This document shows positions 44,481 through 50,792 of a stretch of 50,792 nt of DNA, in pieces. This DNA is from Clostridiales bacterium (GTDB lineage Bacteria > Bacillota > Clostridia > Oscillospirales > Oscillospiraceae). Each line of letters opens with the position of its first letter. Position 1 is the stretch's first letter. The notes under the pieces were generated by a model, which saw only the letters and a list, made by a program, of their open reading frames with translations, was not told where the DNA came from and made no database searches. The translations under genes and the position numbers were made by a program. Location of the stretch: NCBI GenBank assembly GCA_021205455.1, contig JAJPXL010000026.1:1-50792 (forward strand), in the 5' to 3' direction.

Positions 44481-45356
44481 ATGACGGATAAAATCATAAT
44501 TTCCGGCTTTGCCGATGAGATCGACGCCCAGCTGGATGTTCAGCTGAAGGTCGTCAAGGGCCTCGGCATGGACCATATCTGCCTGCGCGCGGCTGACGGC
44601 AAGGGCATTGCAGACTACACGCTGGAGGAGTTTGCCCAGAGCATCCTGCCGCGGCTGAATGCGGCGGGGGTAAAGGTCTCCTCCCTGGGCAGCCCCATCG
44701 GCAAAATCGACATCGGGGACGACGAAGCCTATGCGCGGCAGCTGGAGCAGTTGGACACGCTGTGCCGCATTTGCAAGCTGCTGGACTGCCGCTACATCCG
44801 GGTATTCAGCTTCTGGATGCCGAAGGGCGAAAACCCGGACGATTATACGGATACCGTGCTGGAAAAGCTCTCCGGTTTTGCGCGGGTGGCGGAGCAGTAT
44901 GACGTTATCCTCATCCATGAAAACGAGAAGGCCATTTACGGCGACACCGGCCGCCGCTGCAAGGTCATCCTGGAGCAGCTGGCGAGCCCCCACTTCAAGG
45001 CCGCCTTTGACTTCGCCAACTTTGTGCAGTGCGGGGAGGACCCGGCAGCGTGCTGGGAGCTGCTGAAGGAGTACGTGGTCTATATCCATATCAAGGACGC
45101 TGTGGCCGGTAAAAATGAGAACGTCCTGTGCGGCACCGGCGATGGGAAAATCGCCCAGATTCTGACCCAGGCGATTCGGGAGGAAGGCTATGAGGGCTTC
45201 CTGACGCTGGAGCCTCATCTCGTCCTCTTTGACACCTTCCAGAGCCTGGAGACGGGGGACGCCAGCAAGGTCATCTTTGAGAACAAGGCGAAGAACGGCG
45301 CGGAAGGCTTCACCATGCAGTACCGTGCGCTGGTGGATATTTTGAACACAATCTGA
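44481..45356 (+). CDS. TIM-barrel sugar isomerase/epimerase-family enzyme (1)
   Basis: Xylose isomerase-like TIM barrel of 291 residues, beginning IIISGFADEIDAQLDVQLKVVKGLGM. The divalent-metal site is visible as Glu in ILIHENEKAIYGD, Asp in AAFDFANFVQ, His in VYIHIKDAV and Glu in LTLEPHLV. Enzymes of this family act as epimerases, isomerases, dehydratases or lyases on sugars and inosose, so the reaction is open. AAAGGAG precedes the ATG. First of four genes of an operon with two oxidoreductases and a second TIM barrel. Confidence 0.85.
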   Translation: MTDKIIISGFADEIDAQLDVQLKVVKGLGMDHICLRAADGKGIADYTLEEFAQSILPRLNAAGVKVSSLGSPIGKIDIGDDEAYARQLEQLDTLCRICKLLDCRYIRVFSFWMPKGENPDDYTDTVLEKLSGFARVAEQYDVILIHENEKAIYGDTGRRCKVILEQLASPHFKAAFDFANFVQCGEDPAACWELLKEYVVYIHIKDAVAGKNENVLCGTGDGKIAQILTQAIREEGYEGFLTLEPHLVLFDTFQSLETGDASKVIFENKAKNGAEGFTMQYRALVDILNTI

Positions 45357-45397
45357 CCGTTCTGTGGCCAATTTTAACGAAAAAGGAGACTGCAATT

Positions 45398-46606
45398 ATG
45401 GACAACAAGATTCGCTACGGCATCATCGGTTACGGTGCCCAGGGCAGCGCCTACTGTAACATTCTGACCGGCACCGTCGCCTATCCCGGATTTCCCGCGG
45501 CTGAGATTCCGCCCCACTGCACGCTGGGCGCCGTCTGCGACATCGACCCGACCAAGCGGGAGACAGTCAAGGCCAAATTCCCGGATTACCCTGTTTATGA
45601 GGACTATCGGGACATGATCGCCTCCGGCAGCTGCGACGCCGTCATCACCACCGTACCCCACTATCTCCACCATGAAATGGCGATTTACGCCATCGAACAC
45701 GGCATGAACGTCATCGTGGAGAAGCCCGCCGGCGTCCGGGCCTCTGACGTGCAGAAGATGATCGACTGCTCCGCAGCGCACCCGGAAGTGGCCTTTGGCG
45801 TCATGTTCAATCAGCGGACGAATCAGCTCTACCAGCAGATCAAGGCCATCGTGGCCTCCGGAGAACTGGGGCAGATCCGCCGGTCCAACTGGATCATCAA
45901 CACCTGGTGGCGTCCGGACTCCTACTATCAGCAGTCCGACTGGCGGGCCACCTGGGGCGGCGAAGGCGGCGGCGTGCTGGTGAACCAGGCCCCGCATCAG
46001 CTGGACCTGTGGCAGTGGATCTGCGGCGTACCCTGCGAGGTCACCTCCCTGAACCTCAACGGCTGCCACCGCGACATTGCCGTGGAAAATGACGTCACCA
46101 TCGTCACCCGTTACCCCAACGGCGCCACCGGCTCCTTCATCACCTGCACCCACGACGCCATCGGCACTGACCGCCTGGAAATCGACCTGGACGGCGGAAA
46201 AATCGTGGTGGAGAACAGCCGGAAGGCCACCATCTACCGCATGATGAAGGACGGCCAGCGGGTGGATGAGGACTACATGAACGCACACATCTCCATGATG
46301 GAGCTGGCTATGCTGACCAGCTCCAACGGCAGCGGCGGACTGTACGAGACGGAGGAGATTGAAAATCAGGATGCGTGGGGCGTTCAGCACGGTACGGTGA
46401 TGGAGAACTTTGCCCAGCACATCCTGACAGGCTCCCCCCTCCTGGCCCCCGGCGCGGATGGCATTATGGGCGTTCGCCTGGCCAACGCCTCCCAGCTGTC
46501 GGCCTGGACCGGCAAAACGGTTCCCCTGCCCTGCGACGAGGCGGAATACAACGCCGAGCTGAACAAGCTCATCGCCGCCGAGGGGAAGTTCCCTCTGCGC
46601 GACTGA
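45398..46606 (+). CDS. Gfo/Idh/MocA family NAD(P)-dependent oxidoreductase (1)
   Basis: Dehydrogenase of 402 residues: Rossmann motif YGIIGYGAQGSAYC, family signature VIVEKPAGV with the catalytic-site lysine, and a C-terminal alpha/beta domain with VNQAPHQLDLWQW, the position of the usual catalytic His. It oxidises or reduces a hydroxyl of a sugar, inositol or glycoside. Longer than the typical 340 residues owing to inserts near residues 25-35 and 290-330. AAAGGAG precedes the ATG; 41 bp after the TIM-barrel gene. Confidence 0.9.
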   Translation: MDNKIRYGIIGYGAQGSAYCNILTGTVAYPGFPAAEIPPHCTLGAVCDIDPTKRETVKAKFPDYPVYEDYRDMIASGSCDAVITTVPHYLHHEMAIYAIEHGMNVIVEKPAGVRASDVQKMIDCSAAHPEVAFGVMFNQRTNQLYQQIKAIVASGELGQIRRSNWIINTWWRPDSYYQQSDWRATWGGEGGGVLVNQAPHQLDLWQWICGVPCEVTSLNLNGCHRDIAVENDVTIVTRYPNGATGSFITCTHDAIGTDRLEIDLDGGKIVVENSRKATIYRMMKDGQRVDEDYMNAHISMMELAMLTSSNGSGGLYETEEIENQDAWGVQHGTVMENFAQHILTGSPLLAPGADGIMGVRLANASQLSAWTGKTVPLPCDEAEYNAELNKLIAAEGKFPLRD

Positions 46607-46666
46607 GCGCCTGCCCCGGGGCGGCGGAGCCGCTGCTCCGGCTCTTACAATAAGGAGAAATGCGTT

Positions 46667-47671
46667 ATGATGCGAGCCGCTATCATTGGCCTGGGAGATA
46701 TCTCTCAGATTCACTTAACGGCTATCCTGAATAATCCGGAGCTGCAGCTGGCCGCCGCCTGCGACATCAACGAGGCGCAGCGCGCCAGGCTCCCGGAGGG
46801 CACCCCGTTCTACACAGATTATGTGCAGATGGTGTCTGAACTGCAGCCTGAGATCGTCCATGTCTGCCTTCCCCATGATTTGCACTATCCCGTTTCCAAG
46901 ACACTGGTGGAGATGGGGGTAAACGTATTCTGTGAAAAGCCGGTGGCGCTGAATCTGGCTCAGGCGGAGGAATTTGCCGCCCTGGAGGCTGCCCACCCGG
47001 AGGTCAAAATCGGAATCTGTTTGCAGAACCGCATGAACTACACCACGGAGGAGCTGAAACGGCGAATCGATTCCGGCGAATATGGTAAAATCATCGGCAT
47101 CCGGGGGTTCGTCCCCTGGTACCGCACGCCGGAATACTATGCGGCAAAGCCGTGGCGGGGCAGTCGGGCGCGCGCCGGCGGCGGGGTCATGATCAATCAG
47201 GCTCTCCACACCCTGGATTTGTTATATTACCTGGGCGGAGACGTTCAAAAGGTCCATGCCATCGTGGGCCAGACCGGCGACTACGGCATTGAAGTGGAGG
47301 GCGACGTGATTGCCCGGCTGGAGTTCTCCAGCGGGGCGCGGGGCCTGTTCTTCGCCACCAACAGCAACTGGGTCAACGAGTCCGTTCAAATTCGGGTGGC
47401 CATGGAGCAGAGCACATTCCACATTGAGGACAGCACCCTCTGTCAGGTCGCCCCGGATGGCAGCCGAACGGTATTGGTCAGAGATACCGTCAGAAAGGGG
47501 CCCAAGTTTTACTACGGCGATTCCCACAGCCGACTGATTGAGCGGTTCCGGAAGGCCGTGGCGTCCGGTTCGGACGATTACATCCATGTCCGCGACGCGG
47601 TGACGGTGATTCGCCTGATCGACACCATCCATGCGTCCGCCCGGGAAGGGAAGCTGCTTGACCTTCTCTAA
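46667..47671 (+). CDS. Gfo/Idh/MocA family NAD(P)-dependent oxidoreductase (2)
   Basis: Dehydrogenase of 334 residues: AAIIGLGDISQIHL (Rossmann), VFCEKPVALN (EKP motif) and GGGVMINQALHTLDLLYYLGG (catalytic His region). Normal length for the family and clearly different in sequence from the preceding oxidoreductase, so the two are likely to act on different intermediates or in opposite directions. AAGGAG is upstream of the ATG pair at 46667; 60 bp after the first oxidoreductase. Confidence 0.9.
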   Translation: MMRAAIIGLGDISQIHLTAILNNPELQLAAACDINEAQRARLPEGTPFYTDYVQMVSELQPEIVHVCLPHDLHYPVSKTLVEMGVNVFCEKPVALNLAQAEEFAALEAAHPEVKIGICLQNRMNYTTEELKRRIDSGEYGKIIGIRGFVPWYRTPEYYAAKPWRGSRARAGGGVMINQALHTLDLLYYLGGDVQKVHAIVGQTGDYGIEVEGDVIARLEFSSGARGLFFATNSNWVNESVQIRVAMEQSTFHIEDSTLCQVAPDGSRTVLVRDTVRKGPKFYYGDSHSRLIERFRKAVASGSDDYIHVRDAVTVIRLIDTIHASAREGKLLDLL

Positions 47672-47706
47672 AAATATCTGTCTATTTCGCAAAGGAGCGT
47701 ATTACA

Positions 47707-48582
47707 ATGAGTAAAAAAGGTTTGATCGGCGTTCAGATGTCCACCATCGCCCCCGCCAAAATGCCCAGCTTTGAGCCTTATGAGGTCATGGGAAAGCTGG
47801 TGGATATCGGCTACCACTGCGCTGAGGTCTCTCAGGTGCCCATGACGAAGGAGAACGTGGCCGGGTTCCGCCGTGCGGTGGACGAGTTGGGCTTCAACAT
47901 CTCCTCCCTGACGGCTCAGGTGGCGCCCATGTTCCCCGGCCAGCCCGGCGAGTATCTCTCTAACCCGGACGATTACAAGAAGATGCTGGACGACGCCCGC
48001 ACCCTCAAGTGCGATATGTTCCGCATTGGCATGATGCCAATGTACGCCATGGGCAACTTCCGGAAGTGCGTTGATTTTGCAAAGCAGGCCGAAGAGTACG
48101 CCTTACAGCTGAAGGAGGACGGCATCGACCTGTACTACCACAACCATCACATCGAGTTTATGAAGGTGGAGGGGCAATACCTGCTGGACATCATTCGCGC
48201 CAACGCGCCCCACCTGGGCTTTGAGCTGGACACCCACTGGATTCAGCGGGGCGGCGAGAACCCGGTGGAAATCATCAAAAAGTATGCAGGCTCCGTCCGC
48301 CTGCTGCATTTGAAGGATTACCGCATTGCGAACCTGGATATGCCCGATATGTCCGGGCCGGACGCGATGAAGCAATTTTCCCAGGCATTCGCCAACATCG
48401 TTCAGTTCGCCGAGCTGGGGCAGGGCAACCTGCCGCTGAAGGAGTGCATCGAGGCGGGCCTCGCAGGCGGCGCGGAGTACTTCCTCATCGAGCAGGACGA
48501 TTCTTATGGACGCGACCCCTTCGATTGCCTGCGGGACAGCAGAGATCATCTGATTGCGCTTGGTTATGGCGATTGGTTCTAA
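47707..48582 (+). CDS. TIM-barrel sugar isomerase/epimerase-family enzyme (2)
   Basis: Second xylose isomerase-like TIM barrel, 291 residues, only distantly like the first. Metal ligands appear as Glu in YHNHHIEFMK, Asp in FELDTHWIQRGG, His in RLLHLKDYR and Glu in FLIEQDDSYGRD. Substrate unknown; the QRGG after the metal-site DTHW is a family subtype mark. AAAGGAG precedes the ATG, 35 bp after the second oxidoreductase. Last gene of the operon. Confidence 0.87.
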   Translation: MSKKGLIGVQMSTIAPAKMPSFEPYEVMGKLVDIGYHCAEVSQVPMTKENVAGFRRAVDELGFNISSLTAQVAPMFPGQPGEYLSNPDDYKKMLDDARTLKCDMFRIGMMPMYAMGNFRKCVDFAKQAEEYALQLKEDGIDLYYHNHHIEFMKVEGQYLLDIIRANAPHLGFELDTHWIQRGGENPVEIIKKYAGSVRLLHLKDYRIANLDMPDMSGPDAMKQFSQAFANIVQFAELGQGNLPLKECIEAGLAGGAEYFLIEQDDSYGRDPFDCLRDSRDHLIALGYGDWF

Positions 48583-48596
48583 CACCTGACGGCGAC

Positions 48597-48625
48597 CATC
48601 CCCCATCCTCTCCGGGTGGGGGATG
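48597..48625 (+). terminator. Hairpin after the four-gene operon
   Basis: Stem CATCCCCCA/TGGGGGATG (48597-48605 with 48617-48625) extended inward by three pairs, 14 bp after the stop. No U-tract follows directly; a second terminator lies at 48738. Confidence 0.55.
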
Positions 48626-48737
48626 ACCGTTTGACGGCCTCCCCGTCGGCGGGAGGCGCGCTGGAGGGCCGATGCGAAACTGCCGGGTGTTGTGTTTTTG
48701 CACTCTTTTCAGCCGCAGCACGGGTTTCACGGGCGGC

Positions 48738-48762
48738 CGGGCAAGGGTGCCCGCCTTTTTTT
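48738..48762 (+). terminator. Intrinsic terminator before the MATE gene
   Basis: CGGGCA-AGGG-TGCCCG (48738-48753) followed by CC and seven T (48756-48762). With the hairpin at 48597 it fills the 309-bp gap, in which I see no gene. Confidence 0.75.
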
Positions 48763-48826
48763 GTCCCCTTTTGCCGATATTTTTACCTGGGCAAGCACAA
48801 TATGGGTAGAAAAATTCATAAATATG

Positions 48827-48835
48827 TGATACAAT
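48827..48835 (+). promoter_or_regulatory. Extended -10 promoter of the MATE gene
   Basis: TGATACAAT (TACAAT 48830-48835) with no good -35, 56 bp before the start codon. Confidence 0.5.
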
Positions 48836-48891
48836 CAGTTGCTATGGAAGCGTAACATTTATAATATTCCTAATAGCAAAGAGGGACTGAT

Positions 48892-50256
48892 ATGCTAAAA
48901 GCGAAAGAAAAAGCGCCGCGTTCCCGCAATGAGCGTATGCTGAACGATCCGGTGGAAAAAGTAATCCCAGCACTGGCGGGGCCGACCATTTTGTCAATGC
49001 TGATCACCTCTATTTACAACATGGCAGACACCTTTTTTGTCAGCCAGCTCGGCACGTCCGCATCCGGCGCTGTGGGTATCATCTACTCGGCAATGTCGCT
49101 GATCCAGGCCTTCTCCTTTATGATTGGCATGGGCGCGGGGAATCAGATCTCCCAGCTGTTGGGGAAGGGTCAGGAGGAAGAGGCAAAGCACTATGCATCG
49201 GTGGCTTGGTTTACCGGCTTCGGGCTCGGGTGCGTGGTGGCGGTGCTGGGCGTGACCCAGATGGACTCCATCGTCATGCTGCTGGGCTCCACGGAAACGA
49301 TTGCCCCTTACGCGGAGGCCTATGCCCGTTACATCTTCCTGGCCGCGCCGTTTATGATGTGTTCGTTTATCATGAACAATCTGCTGCGCTTCCAGGGGCT
49401 GGCGGTCTATTCCATGGTGGGCATCACCACCGGCGGCATTCTGAACATGATCCTCGACCCGATCCTCATTTTCGGCGCCGGGATGGGCACAATGGGCGCC
49501 GGGGTCGCAACCGGCTTCTCCCAGTTTGTCAGCTTCTGCATCCTTCTGTTTATGTGCAATACGCATAAGGACGCCATTCGGATCACCCCCCGCAATTACC
49601 GCCCGACGGTGCGGATGTATGGGAGAATCCTGTATACGGGTGCGCCCTCCCTTGCGCGGCAGGGCATCGCCAGCATCTCGTCCGTAATGCTGAACTCCAT
49701 CGCCGGAGGGTACGGCGACGCGGCGGTGGCGGCAATGTCCATTGTTTCGCGCTTCACGATGTTCATCAATTCCGTCGTCATCGGCTTTGGCCAGGGCTTC
49801 CAGCCGGTCTGCGCCTTCAACTTTGGCGCGAAGCAATACGACCGTGTCAAGCGGGCGTTCTGGTTCTGCGTCAAGGTCGCGACGGTCACGCTGCTCATCC
49901 TGTGCGTGATTTCCCTGCTGTTCTCCGGCCATATCATCGAACTGTTCCGGAAGGACGACGCCGAGGTGATTGAAATCGGCACCTTCGCGCTGCGTGCGCA
50001 GCTGGTCACCATGCCGCTCTGGGGCTACTACATCATGTGCAATATGTTCTCCCAATCCATCGGATACGGCTTCCGCGCATCCATCATTTCCTGCGCGCGG
50101 CAGGGGCTGTTCCTGATTCCCGTGCTGGCCATCCTCCCATCCGTATTCGGCCTGCTCGGGCTGCAGCTTGCACAGCCGGTTTCCGATGTACTTGCCTTCC
50201 TGCTGGCCTTTGTGCTGACGAGCAGGATATTGAAGGAGCTTGGGGAGAAAGGGTAG
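48892..50256 (+). CDS. MATE family efflux transporter
   Basis: Multidrug and toxic compound extrusion-type antiporter of 454 residues with about twelve helices in two similar halves. The first half has IPALAGPTILSMLITSIYNMADTFFVSQLG and the second TGAPSLARQGIASISSVMLNSIAGGYGDAAVAAMSI, both typical. It exports cationic or hydrophobic compounds using Na+ or H+. AGAGGG precedes the ATG. It has its own promoter and terminator, so a link with the preceding catabolic operon rests on position only. Confidence 0.94.
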   Translation: MLKAKEKAPRSRNERMLNDPVEKVIPALAGPTILSMLITSIYNMADTFFVSQLGTSASGAVGIIYSAMSLIQAFSFMIGMGAGNQISQLLGKGQEEEAKHYASVAWFTGFGLGCVVAVLGVTQMDSIVMLLGSTETIAPYAEAYARYIFLAAPFMMCSFIMNNLLRFQGLAVYSMVGITTGGILNMILDPILIFGAGMGTMGAGVATGFSQFVSFCILLFMCNTHKDAIRITPRNYRPTVRMYGRILYTGAPSLARQGIASISSVMLNSIAGGYGDAAVAAMSIVSRFTMFINSVVIGFGQGFQPVCAFNFGAKQYDRVKRAFWFCVKVATVTLLILCVISLLFSGHIIELFRKDDAEVIEIGTFALRAQLVTMPLWGYYIMCNMFSQSIGYGFRASIISCARQGLFLIPVLAILPSVFGLLGLQLAQPVSDVLAFLLAFVLTSRILKELGEKG

Positions 50257-50347
50257 CTTCCGCGCAGGAAACGCCCCGCTGGCATCTGCGCGGTGCATCA
50301 TTCCAGGGGCGGTATCCTTCTTCCTGGCGCGCAAACGCAAACGAAAG

Positions 50348-50385
50348 GCGGCTTCAGCGGGGGTGCCACCCCCCGCTGAAGCCGC
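50348..50385. terminator. Bidirectional terminator after the MATE gene
   Basis: Perfect 16-bp stem (50348-50363 with 50370-50385), 6-nt loop, between the convergent MATE gene and the partial membrane-protein gene; the minus side is followed by a T-rich stretch. Bases 50386-50546 show no further feature. Confidence 0.75.
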
Positions 50386-50546
50386 TTCCTGTGTCAGCCA
50401 ACCGGCTCCGCCTTCTCCTGATGTCAGCCGGTTCCGCAGGGCACAGACGGCGCGACCTCCAGCCGGTTCGGCTGCCGCCTGTGCCGCCTGGGCAGGCTCT
50501 GCGGGCTTCGGCCTCAAGCAGAGGGCCGGACCGTCCCCCTCAACGC

Positions 50547-50792
50547 TCAGGAGGATTTTCTGCGTCGGCCGCCGCCCCTGCCGGCGGCCCCCACGAAGCC
50601 GGCCAGCACCGCCCCCACAACGGACGCCCCCAGCAGGGGCAGCGCCTTTTGCAGGGTGGTCGCCGCGTAGAGGGCGCCGCCAAGGGCGAGCCACGCCCCA
50701 AAGAACAGCACGCTGACCGCCAGCGCCACCACCAGCGCCTGCCGCCCCTCCCGGAAGGCGGCATAGCATCCCCCCACAAAGCAGCCCAGCCC
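50547..50792 (-). CDS. Partial membrane protein, possibly TIGR04086 family
   Basis: C-terminal 81 residues of a gene whose start lies beyond the right edge; the frame is open to 50792. It reads GLGCFVGGCYAAFREGRQALVV, two hydrophobic helices (LAVSVLFFGAWLALGGALY and PLLGASVVGAVLAGFVGAA) and the basic end GRGGGRRRKSS. The GCYAAxRxGR-helix-loop pattern resembles TIGR04086/YrzE-type membrane proteins of Clostridia and Bacillus. Family assignment is tentative. Confidence 0.6.
   Translation of the reverse strand, partial: GLGCFVGGCYAAFREGRQALVVALAVSVLFFGAWLALGGALYAATTLQKALPLLGASVVGAVLAGFVGAAGRGGGRRRKSS

Overview
The window is GC-rich, densely packed bacterial DNA. Strong AGGAGG-type ribosome binding sites, TTGACA/TATAAT-type promoters, lipobox lipoproteins, ClpE-type and EcfT proteins, DUF5711 and DUF1284 families and a GH2 beta-galactosidase point to an anaerobic Firmicute of the class Clostridia, probably a gut Oscillospiraceae/Ruminococcaceae relative. 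No tRNA, rRNA, CRISPR array, phage gene or intact transposase was recognised.

Region 1 (0-12.8 kb, all minus strand) is housekeeping: a BspA-like leucine-rich-repeat surface protein, a TrmH-type rRNA methyltransferase (TTG start), a 62-residue membrane protein, EcfT without its ATPases, TruA, a DUF5711 membrane-anchored protein, then a ClpE-like unfoldase with its own promoter, PepT, MnmA, an HD-domain protein and a lipoprotein. Region 2 (12.9-18.1 kb) holds DUF1284, a UPF0251-NifX fusion regulator under a promoter covered by twin palindromes, a frameshifted remnant of superoxide reductase, an IlvD/Edd dehydratase, a DUF2798 membrane protein and a small two-helix protein. Region 3 (18.2-22.9 kb) is a galactose-type mglBAC transporter operon ending in an InlB-repeat membrane protein.

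Region 4 (22.9-30.4 kb, minus strand) is a magnesium island: MgtA2, an orphan winged-helix regulator without a receiver domain, MgtC, a DUF3784 protein, a 23-codon leader peptide that resembles enterobacterial MgtL (M-D-P-D-G-S-P-R-R), MgtA1 and a 50-residue membrane protein. Both the mgtA2 promoter and the mgtC upstream region carry CAAG repeats 11 bp apart, a candidate site for the orphan regulator.

Region 5 (30.5-35.5 kb) has a LacZ-type beta-galactosidase (plus), an aquaporin with a changed selectivity filter and a LacI-family repressor (minus). Region 6 (35.6-44.1 kb) is a sulfation locus. Twin CAAACGTTTG operators flank the promoter of a sulfate ABC transporter (sbp-cysT-cysW-cysA); next come cysD and a cysN-cysC fusion that together make PAPS, then a PAPS-dependent sulfotransferase. 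No APS/PAPS reductase or sulfite reductase is present, so the imported sulfate seems meant for sulfating an acceptor rather than for making cysteine. Two copies of a short inverted-repeat element (MITE-like) sit at 35.6 and 44.2 kb.

Region 7 (44.3-50.8 kb) is a four-gene catabolic operon of TIM-barrel isomerase/lyase, two Gfo/Idh/MocA oxidoreductases and a second TIM-barrel enzyme, compatible with oxidation-elimination cleavage of glycosides or with inositol-type metabolism. A MATE exporter follows, and the end of a membrane-protein gene is cut by the right edge.
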